5,613 nucleotides of DNA, taken from positions 1 through 5,613 of the forward strand of contig JAJQBF010000017.1 of the NCBI GenBank assembly GCA_021203425.1, read 5' to 3'. The notes below the pieces were generated by a model. It worked only from the letters and a program-made list of their open reading frames with translations. It searched no databases and was not told the origin of the DNA. Of this stretch, positions 1 through 5,613 are shown one piece after another; the first letter of the stretch is position 1, and each line of letters opens with the position of its first letter. The stretch is from Clostridiales bacterium (GTDB lineage Bacteria; Bacillota; Clostridia; Lachnospirales; CAG-274). A program made the translations under genes and the position numbers.

Positions 1-17
1 GCTTTGTAATATCAGTA

Positions 18-30
18 TGTAAAAATTACA
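18..30. repeat. Short perfect inverted repeat TGTAA-AAA-TTACA
   Basis: Two perfect 5-base arms separated by three A residues form a 13-base dyad in a gene-free stretch. This is the size and symmetry of a binding site for a dimeric regulator, but it is AT-rich and short enough to occur by chance. No regulator or target gene is visible in the window, so this is only a structural observation. Confidence 0.3.
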
Positions 31-33
31 CAA

Positions 34-77
34 ACCAACACCCTTTAGGTTTTTAACTTAGCGGAGTTGGTCTTTTT
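34..77 (+). terminator. Probable intrinsic terminator of a plus-strand gene lying to the left
   Basis: The outer stem pairs ACCAAC (34-39) with GTTGGT (66-71). It continues past an A/A mismatch with CC (41-42) against GG (63-64). An inner stem pairs 46-51 with 55-60, including one G-U pair, around a TTT loop. CTTTTT (72-77) follows on the plus strand. The reverse direction has no comparable T-run directly after the stem, so the likely transcript comes from the left. The gene it would end is outside the window. One reading frame stays open from base 3 to a TAA at 54-56, but that stop would fall inside the hairpin, so I do not call it a coding end. Confidence 0.5.
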
Positions 78-123
78 GCGATGTAAAATTATTCCTTTAT
101 TTTCTAATAGACATATCATTCGA

Positions 124-162
124 TTTAAAAATGCCCGACTTTGAAAATCAGGGCATTTTCTT
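124..162 (-). terminator. Intrinsic terminator after the glycosyltransferase gene, possibly bidirectional
   Basis: A perfect 9-bp stem pairs 128-136 (AAAATGCCC) with 151-159 (GGGCATTTT) around a 14-base loop, about 30 bases past the stop codon of the GT2 gene. Read on the minus strand, the stem ends in a run of T residues (131 down to 127, partly inside the stem), then AAAT. Read on the plus strand, the stem is followed by a T-rich stretch (TTTTCTTTTATTTT). The hairpin could therefore also stop transcripts arriving from the left. Confidence 0.75.
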
Positions 163-189
163 TTATTTTACATACAGACCGTTTCAAAA

Positions 190-1146
190 TCAGCCCTTTT
201 GTGAATTTCTTCTCTGTGAAGACAATATATTAAGTCTTACAATAAAATCCTGTTTATTCTTTTTAACAATAACATCAAGTATAAGTCCTATTGCAAATGA
301 CAAAACTCCCACTATGGCACAGCCCAGTGAAAAAATAAGCGTAGGAAATCTGGGAACCATATGTGTTTCAAAATATTCTGCAAGAACGGGAGCAAACATA
401 ATTACCGCAATAATTATAAAAACTGCTGCAATAGCACCGAAAAACATCATAGGACGGTATTCCTTAAACATAACGGCAATTGTTTTTAAAACCTTCGCTC
501 CGTCACTGAATGTATTCAGTTTGGAAACACTGCCCTCGGGTCTGTCTTTAAAATTAATGGGAATTTCCTTTATACTGAATTTTTTGTCAAGAGCATTTAT
601 TGTCATTTCCGTTTCGATTTCAAAACCGCCGGACACAATAGGCATCATTTTAACAAATTCATAGCTGAAAGCACGATAACCCGTCATAATATCCTGTATA
701 TTGCTGTTAAAAAGACCGTTTATCAAATTTCTGATAAGTTTATTTCCGAAACCGTGAAACATACGCTTGTTTTCCTGAAAATAAGTTGAGGAAAGTCTGT
801 CGCCGATTACCATATCATAGCCTTCATTAAGCACTAAATCAGCCATTTCCCTTGCGTGTTCAGCTGAATAAGTATCATCACCGTCAGTCATAATATAACA
901 GTCTGTGTCAATCTGCCTGAACATACTTCTAACCACATTGCCCTTACCCTGACGGTATTCCTTTCTTACTACTACTCTTTCGCCTAAAGACGAGGCTATT
1001 TCATAAGTTTTGTCGGTGGAATTATTGTCATAGACATATATTACGGCTTCGGGCAAAGCCTTCATAAAGTCCGTTGCAACCTTTTCAACTGTTTTTTCCT
1101 CGTTATAACAGGGTATAAGAACAGTTATACTTTTTTGTTTTTCCAT
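190..1146 (-). CDS. GT2 polyprenyl-phosphate glycosyltransferase (DPM1/GtrB-like) with two C-terminal membrane helices
   Basis: The protein is 318 residues from the ATG at 1146. It should transfer a sugar from a nucleotide-sugar to a polyprenyl phosphate at the inner face of the membrane. Visible GT-A/GT2 signatures are IPCYNEE (11-17), DNNSTDKT (40-47), QGKG (66-69), the metal-binding DGDD (88-91), TGYRAF (155-160), GFEIETE (174-180) and the RPEGSVSKLN stretch (202-211). Two hydrophobic segments (about 233-256 and 268-291) follow, as in GtrB-type enzymes, with a basic, polar tail. The ATG is chosen because GGAGG lies 8 bases upstream; a TTG five codons earlier would place the start on top of that site. 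The gene is 21 bases after a large membrane protein gene, so the two are very likely co-transcribed and functionally linked. The sugar and lipid cannot be read from sequence; glucose, mannose and N-acetylhexosamine are all possible. The family call is firm and the role is inferred. Confidence 0.9.
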   Translation of the reverse strand: MEKQKSITVLIPCYNEEKTVEKVATDFMKALPEAVIYVYDNNSTDKTYEIASSLGERVVVRKEYRQGKGNVVRSMFRQIDTDCYIMTDGDDTYSAEHAREMADLVLNEGYDMVIGDRLSSTYFQENKRMFHGFGNKLIRNLINGLFNSNIQDIMTGYRAFSYEFVKMMPIVSGGFEIETEMTINALDKKFSIKEIPINFKDRPEGSVSKLNTFSDGAKVLKTIAVMFKEYRPMMFFGAIAAVFIIIAVIMFAPVLAEYFETHMVPRFPTLIFSLGCAIVGVLSFAIGLILDVIVKKNKQDFIVRLNILSSQRRNSQKG

Positions 1147-1154
1147 AGTTTTGA

Positions 1155-1159
1155 CCTCC
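1155..1159 (-). promoter_or_regulatory. Ribosome binding site fixing the start of the GT2 gene
   Basis: GGAGG on the minus strand lies 8 bases before the ATG at 1146-1144. The site overlaps the first codons of a longer TTG-initiated reading (TTG at 1161-1159), which therefore cannot be the real start. It sits in the 21-base gap after the stop codon of the upstream membrane-protein gene. Confidence 0.9.
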
Positions 1160-1167
1160 AAAAAATT

Positions 1168-3261
1168 TCACAGCCAAAAGGTGAGCGCAGATGCGATAGA
1201 ATAGTAAAAATTGGGATTTGTTACTTCGTGAGATAAATTTGCCGATACAAGCAACACCGCAAAGTTATAACACATACACAGACCGCAAAGCAAAGATGTT
1301 CCGAACATAAGCCCTTTATTATTATCAAATTTTTCTATAAGAGCAAGAACCGTTATAGCCGCCGGTATCAGCATAAAATAGGAATAATCCAAATAATATC
1401 TGTAAAGAACCCCTGCCATTTCCGTATCTGCACAGGCAATAATAAATGAAAATACCATACAGCAGACTGCAAAAGCGAAAATACCCTTTTCCTTAAGCTC
1501 GTTTTTAACTGTCTTTATAAGCAGAAGAACCAACAAAACAGGCTGTGCGGCAAATATTCCTCCGAACATTGTTTCAGCTGTAGTGGTTCCCATATAGTTG
1601 TTTGAAAGATTCGCAGCCGTAATAAAGGGGAATTTTGCATATGTGACGGGGAGCTGGAGAAAATAACAGAATATTCCGAAGGGAAGTCTGCCCAAATTCA
1701 TGCCTCTCTTTGTCATATCATTTGTTGTCAGGTTATAGTTTGCTCCGAAGTCAAAGGGTGAGCCGAAACGTACATAGTTATACCACATAACAACAGCGGC
1801 AACAATAACATAGGGCAATATAAAAGCAGCTGTCTCCTTCCATGCCTTTTTTGAAAACAATTCTCTTTCTTTAAAGGTTTTGTTCCAAAACAGGGGAACT
1901 GCCAGAAATGAGCCTAACAAAAGCTGAGGACGGCAGCCGGCAACCAGAGCCATACATAAAGCCCCTGCCCCGAGTTTTATAATCCGACCGGCTTTTTTAC
2001 TGCTGTCATAAGCCGTAAACCAGAAGTAAAGCCCCATTATTGTAAGAGTAAGCCCCATTGTTATGGGCATAGCGTACATATCCGCCTTTTTCAAAGCAAA
2101 TATTATGCCGCTTGATGCCGCAAGAACTTCGCTTAACAAAATATAATTTATAAAAGAAATATTCTTAAACAGTTTTTTAACCAAAGCCCTCATAAAGGCA
2201 AAAGATAATATTATAAACAGTGAAATGTTTATAAGAACACCCATATGAGTGGGGAAGTCTTCGCCGGTTATTACCTTATAAGGCAAGTAGTACGTCAATA
2301 CGGGAAGTGCGCCGTAATAAACATAATATTTTCCGTTGTAATATGCATGATCCCATCTGGCACTTGTTCCGTTTTCGCTCATAACACGGCTTCTTTCATT
2401 TGTATCATAGGGATTTTCCATATCGATAAGTGCCTGGGGAGGCTCGTCATAATCCAAATAAACGTGACCGTTTAAAAAGGCATCTGTAAGACGCTGGTAC
2501 TGCTGATGAAATGACATTTCTATATTTACAAACTGGGGGTTTGTCAGGGCAGTTCCGAAGGCTATAATTGCATTAAAAGCCACAAGAGCGACTGTTATAC
2601 CGTTCTGCATACTGCTTTTAACATTAAATTTTACGTCACACAGCTTTGAACCGAATCTCACCAAATAAGCCAAAACAAAAAGTGCAAAAAAGAAACAAAT
2701 TCTTATTATACTTAAACTGAAAGGAACCTGTTTATTAACCGCAACTGAATTCAGCTGAAGAGTCTGGTTGTCAACTCCGTTGAATTTGATTTTCAGCTTG
2801 TCACTTTTTCCGGCAGTGTGCATTTTTATATATTTTGTTCTTTCAACACCTTCGGCAATAACTCTTTCGGGCAAGTCGATGTATTGTGCGTTGGCCTCAT
2901 CGGTTACGCTTATAACAACGGCAACCTTCTGAAAATCGTGACCTATGCCGTTTCTTTGCAGGCTTTCATCATCGTTTCTTTTGTCTCTGACATCAATATA
3001 TACATTGTCAATGTCTGTGTCCAAACCGGCAAATTCTATCCATTTATCACCGCTCGATTCTATTTTAATTTCTCCGTTATCGGAAACAGTAACTCCCGAA
3101 CCGCAGGTAAATTCATAAAGATCGGTTGTTTCATATTCCGAGCCTTCAAAAAAGCGCCAGTTAAACAGAAAAATTTCCATAATTATTACAATAAGGAAAA
3201 TAATTAAAAACGGTTTATATTTCAATTGACCGTCTGTGCCGTTTTTGTTTTTGGCTTTCAT
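1168..3261 (-). CDS. Large multi-pass membrane protein, GT-C-like glycosyltransferase candidate with N-terminal ectodomain
   Basis: The protein has 697 residues. After a basic N-terminus comes one membrane helix (about 17-34), then a polar, beta-strand-like domain (about 40-180) that should lie outside the cell. Roughly 11-13 hydrophobic segments follow, starting near 182-203 and 221-240 and ending near 650-673. A long hydrophilic loop (241-313) carries acidic motifs (DYDEPP 270-275, MENPYD 281-286) and WDHAYYNGKYYVYYG (303-317). Acidic residues in an early external loop are typical of GT-C enzymes, which use lipid-linked sugars. Further on are GCRPQ (442-446), RFGSPFDFG (498-506) and RYYLDYSYF (621-629); from memory, motifs of this style recur in ArnT/PMT-like bacterial membrane proteins. 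The ATG is supported by GGAGG 8 bases upstream. The partner GT2 gene 21 bases downstream supports a sugar-transfer role. The function is inferred; it could instead be a polymerase-like or transport protein of envelope glycan assembly. Confidence 0.7.
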   Translation of the reverse strand: MKAKNKNGTDGQLKYKPFLIIFLIVIIMEIFLFNWRFFEGSEYETTDLYEFTCGSGVTVSDNGEIKIESSGDKWIEFAGLDTDIDNVYIDVRDKRNDDESLQRNGIGHDFQKVAVVISVTDEANAQYIDLPERVIAEGVERTKYIKMHTAGKSDKLKIKFNGVDNQTLQLNSVAVNKQVPFSLSIIRICFFFALFVLAYLVRFGSKLCDVKFNVKSSMQNGITVALVAFNAIIAFGTALTNPQFVNIEMSFHQQYQRLTDAFLNGHVYLDYDEPPQALIDMENPYDTNERSRVMSENGTSARWDHAYYNGKYYVYYGALPVLTYYLPYKVITGEDFPTHMGVLINISLFIILSFAFMRALVKKLFKNISFINYILLSEVLAASSGIIFALKKADMYAMPITMGLTLTIMGLYFWFTAYDSSKKAGRIIKLGAGALCMALVAGCRPQLLLGSFLAVPLFWNKTFKERELFSKKAWKETAAFILPYVIVAAVVMWYNYVRFGSPFDFGANYNLTTNDMTKRGMNLGRLPFGIFCYFLQLPVTYAKFPFITAANLSNNYMGTTTAETMFGGIFAAQPVLLVLLLIKTVKNELKEKGIFAFAVCCMVFSFIIACADTEMAGVLYRYYLDYSYFMLIPAAITVLALIEKFDNNKGLMFGTSLLCGLCMCYNFAVLLVSANLSHEVTNPNFYYSIASALTFWL

Positions 3262-3269
3262 TTACGTTT

Positions 3270-3280
3270 CCTCCATTATA
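3270..3280 (-). promoter_or_regulatory. Ribosome binding site of the membrane-protein gene, abutting a TATAAT hexamer
   Basis: On the minus strand TATAAT (3280-3275) runs directly into GGAGG (3274-3270), which is 8 bases before the ATG at 3261. The ribosome binding site is strong and well placed. The TATAAT matches a perfect -10 box, but a start 6-8 bases after it would fall within or beyond GGAGG and remove it from the mRNA. The hexamer at 17-bp spacing upstream (TTCTCT, 3303-3298) is a poor -35 and lies in the terminator arm. I am confident in the binding site but doubtful of the promoter. Confidence 0.6.
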
Positions 3281-3290
3281 CGCTGCTTCA

Positions 3291-3330
3291 ATTTAAAAGA
3301 GAATGCCCCGAAAAGTCCAAGGCATTCTCT
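3291..3330 (-). terminator. Intrinsic terminator after ackA
   Basis: A perfect 10-bp stem pairs 3298-3307 (AGAGAATGCC) with 3321-3330 (GGCATTCTCT) around a 13-base loop. On the minus strand it is followed by TTTTAAATT. It begins 15 bases past the ackA stop codon. The T-run is short (the terminal T of the stem plus three more, then AAATT), so partial read-through into the next gene is plausible. Confidence 0.75.
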
Positions 3331-3345
3331 GTATATAGCCTTTTA

Positions 3346-4539
3346 TCAGCCGTTTATAAGTTTGTTTGTATCCTGAGCGATCATAAGCTCTTCATTTGTG
3401 GGGATAACAAAAACCTTGATAGGTGAGTCTTCTGTTGAGATACACTGAGCCTTGCCTCTCTGTGAATTCTTCTCGGGGTCAAGCTTGATGCCTAAGAATG
3501 TAAGATAATCACAGATAGCCTGACGACTTGAACCTGAGTTTTCGCCTAAACCGGCTGTGAAAACAATAGCGTCTGCGCCGTTTAAAGCTACAAGATATTC
3601 GCCTATAAACTTAGCTACTCTGTAGTGGAAAGCGTCAAGAGCAATCTGAGCTCTTTCGTTTCCTTCTTCAGCTGCTGCGCCTAAGTCTCTGAAGTCTGAA
3701 GAAACGCCGGAAAGACCTAAAACGCCTGACTGCTTGTTCATAAGGTTATCAGCCTCGGCAGCTGTCATATTTTCAGCGTCCATAATGAATTTAACAATAG
3801 CGGGGTCAATATCGCCGCATCTTGTTCCCATTATGATACCTGCAAGAGGAGTAAGACCCATTGTTGTGTCTACAACCTTGCCTTTGTCAACAGCTGCAAG
3901 TGAGCCGCCGTTTCCTAAGTGGCAGGTAATGATTTTAACTTCTTCGGGAGCCTTGCCCATAAGCTCGGCACACTTAAGTGAAACATATTTATGACTTGTT
4001 CCGTGGAAACCGTAGCGGCGGATTTTATGCTTTTCATATAATTCATAGGGAAGAGCATACATATAAGCCTTAGCAGGCATAGTCTGATGGAAAGCTGTAT
4101 CGAAAACAGCAACCTGGGGAACACCGGGCATAAGCTTTTCACAAGCATTGATACCTATTAAGTTAGCCGGGTTATGTAAGGGCGCAAGACTGCAGCAGTC
4201 TTCAATAGCTGCCTTAACCTCGGGAGTAATTATAACTGATTTAGCAAAGCTTTCGCCGCCGTGGACTACTCTGTGACCAACGCCGCCGATTTCGGAAATA
4301 TCGGAAATTACGCCGTGATCCTTATCAAGAAGAGCCTCCATAACTGCCTTAACGGCTACGTCATGGTCGGGAAGGGGAGCTTCACTTACATATTCGGGCT
4401 TGCCCTCGGGTTCATGCTTTAATCTTCCGTCGATGCCTATTCTTTCACAAAGACCAACAGCCAAAACATCTGTTGTGTCCATATCGATAAGCTGATATTT
4501 AAGAGATGAACTTCCGCAGTTTAACACAAGAATTTTCAT
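3346..4539 (-). CDS. ackA: Acetate kinase
   Basis: This cytoplasmic enzyme converts acetyl phosphate and ADP to acetate and ATP, the energy-yielding last step of acetate fermentation; it can run in reverse to activate acetate. The 397 residues match the usual family length. It opens with the MKILVLNCGSSSLKY phosphate-binding signature (N7, S10, S12). The residues corresponding to the catalytic set known from the Methanosarcina enzyme are all present: R90, H122, D147 in FDTAFHQT, H179 in GFHGTSH, R240 in MGTRCGDIDP and E383 near the C-terminus. The glycine loop HLGNGGS (207-213) and the TAGLGENS motif (328-335) are also intact. AGGAG lies 10 bases before the ATG. The gene follows pta by 49 bases without an intervening terminator, so the two should share one mRNA that ends at the hairpin at 3298-3330. 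Nothing suggests loss of activity. Confidence 0.98.
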   Translation of the reverse strand: MKILVLNCGSSSLKYQLIDMDTTDVLAVGLCERIGIDGRLKHEPEGKPEYVSEAPLPDHDVAVKAVMEALLDKDHGVISDISEIGGVGHRVVHGGESFAKSVIITPEVKAAIEDCCSLAPLHNPANLIGINACEKLMPGVPQVAVFDTAFHQTMPAKAYMYALPYELYEKHKIRRYGFHGTSHKYVSLKCAELMGKAPEEVKIITCHLGNGGSLAAVDKGKVVDTTMGLTPLAGIIMGTRCGDIDPAIVKFIMDAENMTAAEADNLMNKQSGVLGLSGVSSDFRDLGAAAEEGNERAQIALDAFHYRVAKFIGEYLVALNGADAIVFTAGLGENSGSSRQAICDYLTFLGIKLDPEKNSQRGKAQCISTEDSPIKVFVIPTNEELMIAQDTNKLING

Positions 4540-4588
4540 ATTTTAACTTCTCCTTATTTCAAATAAAATTTAATTATTCAGCGCTTTC

Positions 4589-5590
4589 TTAACCGTTTGC
4601 CTGAGCCTGAACACAAGTAATAGCAATAACACCTACGATATCGTCAGCCGAACAGCCTCTTGAAAGGTCGTTTACGGGCTTAGCAAGACCCTGTGTAGCA
4701 GGACCGTAAGCCTCTGCCTTAGCAAGTCTCTGAACTAACTTATAGCCGATGTTTCCTGCGTCTAAGTCGGGGAAAACAAGAACGTTTGCCTGACCTGCAA
4801 CAGCTGAACCGGGAGCCTTTGAAGAACCTACTGAAGGAACCATAGCTGCGTCTGCCTGAAGTTCGCCATCAAGAAGAATGTCGGGGCGAAGTTCTTTAGC
4901 CTTTGCTGTAGCTGCAGTAACCTTGTCGATGTCTGCGTGCTTAGCGGAGCCCTTTGTTGAATGTGAAAGCATAGCAACCTTGGGTTCAGCCTGAACAAGA
5001 AGTTTGAAGGAATCAGCTGCTGAGCAGGCAATAGCTGCAAGCTCGTCGCTTGTGGGGTTCTGTGAAAGACCGCAGTCTGAGAATACGAATGTACCTTTTT
5101 CGCCTAAGTCACAGTTAGGAACAACCATAACGAAGAATGAAGAAACAGTTGAAACGCCGGGCTTAGCTTTGATTATCTGAAGAGCGGGACGAAGAACGTC
5201 TGCTGTAGCGTGACAAGCGCCTGAAACCATACCGTCGGCAATACCCATTTTAACAAGAACAACACCGAATGTAAGATAGTCGCTCTTTAAAGCGGCTGTT
5301 GCCTTTTCTTCTGTCATACCCTTAGCCTTACGAAGTTCAACTAAGAGATTTACCATATCATCGAACTTTTCATAGGTTTCGGGGTCGATAATAGTTGCCT
5401 TTAAAGCATTGGGGTAGTCTTTAGCTATAGCCTCGATTTCAGCCTTGTTTCCTACAAGGATAATATTAGCTATACCCTCTGCGATAGCCTTGTCGGCAGC
5501 CTCGATTGTTCTCATATCATTTGTCTCGGGAAGAACTATTGTCTTTATGTCAGCCTTAGCTCTTGCCTTTGTTGTTTCCAAAAAACTCAT
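4589..5590 (-). CDS. pta: Phosphate acetyltransferase (short, single-domain form)
   Basis: This cytoplasmic enzyme converts acetyl-CoA and phosphate to acetyl phosphate and CoA, supplying acetate kinase. The 333 residues match the short class of Pta, which has only the catalytic PTA/PTB domain and lacks the N-terminal regulatory domains of the ~700-residue enterobacterial form. Recognisable blocks are SGACHATADVLRPAL (123-137), SDCGLSQNPTSDELA (171-185), DGELQADAA (241-249), FPDLDAGNIGYKL (273-285) and GPATQGLAKPVNDLSRG (296-312). Residues equivalent to the CoA and active-site positions of the Methanosarcina enzyme are seen as R87, R134, S310, R311 and D317. The ATG is supported by GGAG 9 bases upstream. 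The complete gene is in the window, but only 23 bases of upstream DNA are, so its promoter and any gene ahead of it cannot be judged. It forms an operon with ackA. Confidence 0.98.
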   Translation of the reverse strand: MSFLETTKARAKADIKTIVLPETNDMRTIEAADKAIAEGIANIILVGNKAEIEAIAKDYPNALKATIIDPETYEKFDDMVNLLVELRKAKGMTEEKATAALKSDYLTFGVVLVKMGIADGMVSGACHATADVLRPALQIIKAKPGVSTVSSFFVMVVPNCDLGEKGTFVFSDCGLSQNPTSDELAAIACSAADSFKLLVQAEPKVAMLSHSTKGSAKHADIDKVTAATAKAKELRPDILLDGELQADAAMVPSVGSSKAPGSAVAGQANVLVFPDLDAGNIGYKLVQRLAKAEAYGPATQGLAKPVNDLSRGCSADDIVGVIAITCVQAQANG

Positions 5591-5613
5591 TTTTATAAAC
5601 TCCGTTAGTTTTT

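Larger units (their letters stand above)
1..126. other. Gene-free intergenic region at the left edge
   Basis: No convincing coding region is present on either strand; stops are frequent and no ribosome-binding-site-plus-start combination leads anywhere. The ATG at 80-82, which sits after a GGAG, is followed immediately by a stop. The stretch holds the short dyad at 18-30 and the hairpin plus T-run at 34-77. The rest is AT-rich filler leading to the terminator of the minus-strand operon. The layout fits two converging transcription units. Confidence 0.6.

Noticed and set aside
3..56. Possible C-terminal end of a plus-strand gene in the frame open to TAA at 54-56
   Set aside because: The 17-codon fragment has no recognisable sequence, and its stop would lie inside the loop of the hairpin. 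The other two plus frames close within the first 22 bases, so no frame can be chosen.
131..664. 177-codon open frame on the plus strand opposite the 3' part of the GT2 gene
   Set aside because: Its ATG lies in the terminator hairpin with no ribosome binding site. The translation is low-complexity, rich in I, K, T and S, with no recognisable motif, and it lies wholly antisense to a well-supported gene.
2245..3207. Plus-strand open frames at 2245-2475 and 2818-3207
   Set aside because: Both are antisense to the large membrane-protein gene and have no family signature. They read as the complement of hydrophobic or repetitive codons.
3226..3426. 66-codon plus-strand open frame spanning the ackA terminator
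   Set aside because: It crosses the start of one gene, a terminator hairpin and the end of ackA, and lacks a ribosome binding site and any recognisable motif.
3734..4148. Open frames overlapping ackA on both strands (3734-3994 plus, 3915-4148 minus in another frame)
   Set aside because: The ackA frame carries all the conserved catalytic motifs here, so these are frame shadows.
4540..4588. Possible hairpin TTATTTGAAATAA in the pta-ackA gap as a regulatory element or terminator
   Set aside because: The foldable stem is only four A/T pairs, with no GC core and no T-run after it. It is more likely AT-rich spacer ahead of the ackA ribosome binding site.
4828..5040. 70-codon minus-strand frame inside pta
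   Set aside because: It is out of frame with the clearly conserved pta motifs and has no features of its own.

Overview
The window reads as ordinary chromosomal DNA from a low-to-moderate GC anaerobic Firmicute. Clostridia is most likely, perhaps an Oscillospiraceae/Ruminococcaceae-type gut bacterium. This rests on the pta-ackA acetate pair, strong GGAGG-type ribosome binding sites, an AT-leaning base composition and the protein style. Genus cannot be called from the sequence alone.

All four supported genes lie on the minus strand and are transcribed right to left. From the right edge they are: phosphate acetyltransferase (5590-4589); acetate kinase (4539-3346); a strong hairpin that looks like the ackA terminator (3298-3330); a 697-residue multi-pass membrane protein with an outward-facing N-terminal domain (3261-1168); and, 21 bases further on, a GT2 polyprenyl-phosphate glycosyltransferase with two C-terminal membrane helices (1146-190). 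A second hairpin (128-159) closes this last pair. The leftmost ~126 bases hold no gene. They carry a short dyad and a hairpin followed by a T-run on the plus strand, which suggests that a plus-strand gene to the left ends there.

Functionally there are two modules. Pta and AckA convert acetyl-CoA plus phosphate to acetyl phosphate and then to acetate with ATP formation. The GT2/membrane-protein pair looks like a two-step envelope sugar-transfer module. The GT2 enzyme would load a sugar onto an undecaprenyl-type lipid phosphate on the cytoplasmic face. The large membrane protein, resembling GT-C transferases, would move it to an unknown acceptor outside. No flippase (GtrA-like) gene is present in the window.

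I found no mobile element, CRISPR array, RNA gene, frameshift or obviously new system. The points most worth a second look are the large membrane protein with its ectodomain, and the very tight spacing between the ackA terminator and the next gene, which leaves almost no room for a conventional promoter.
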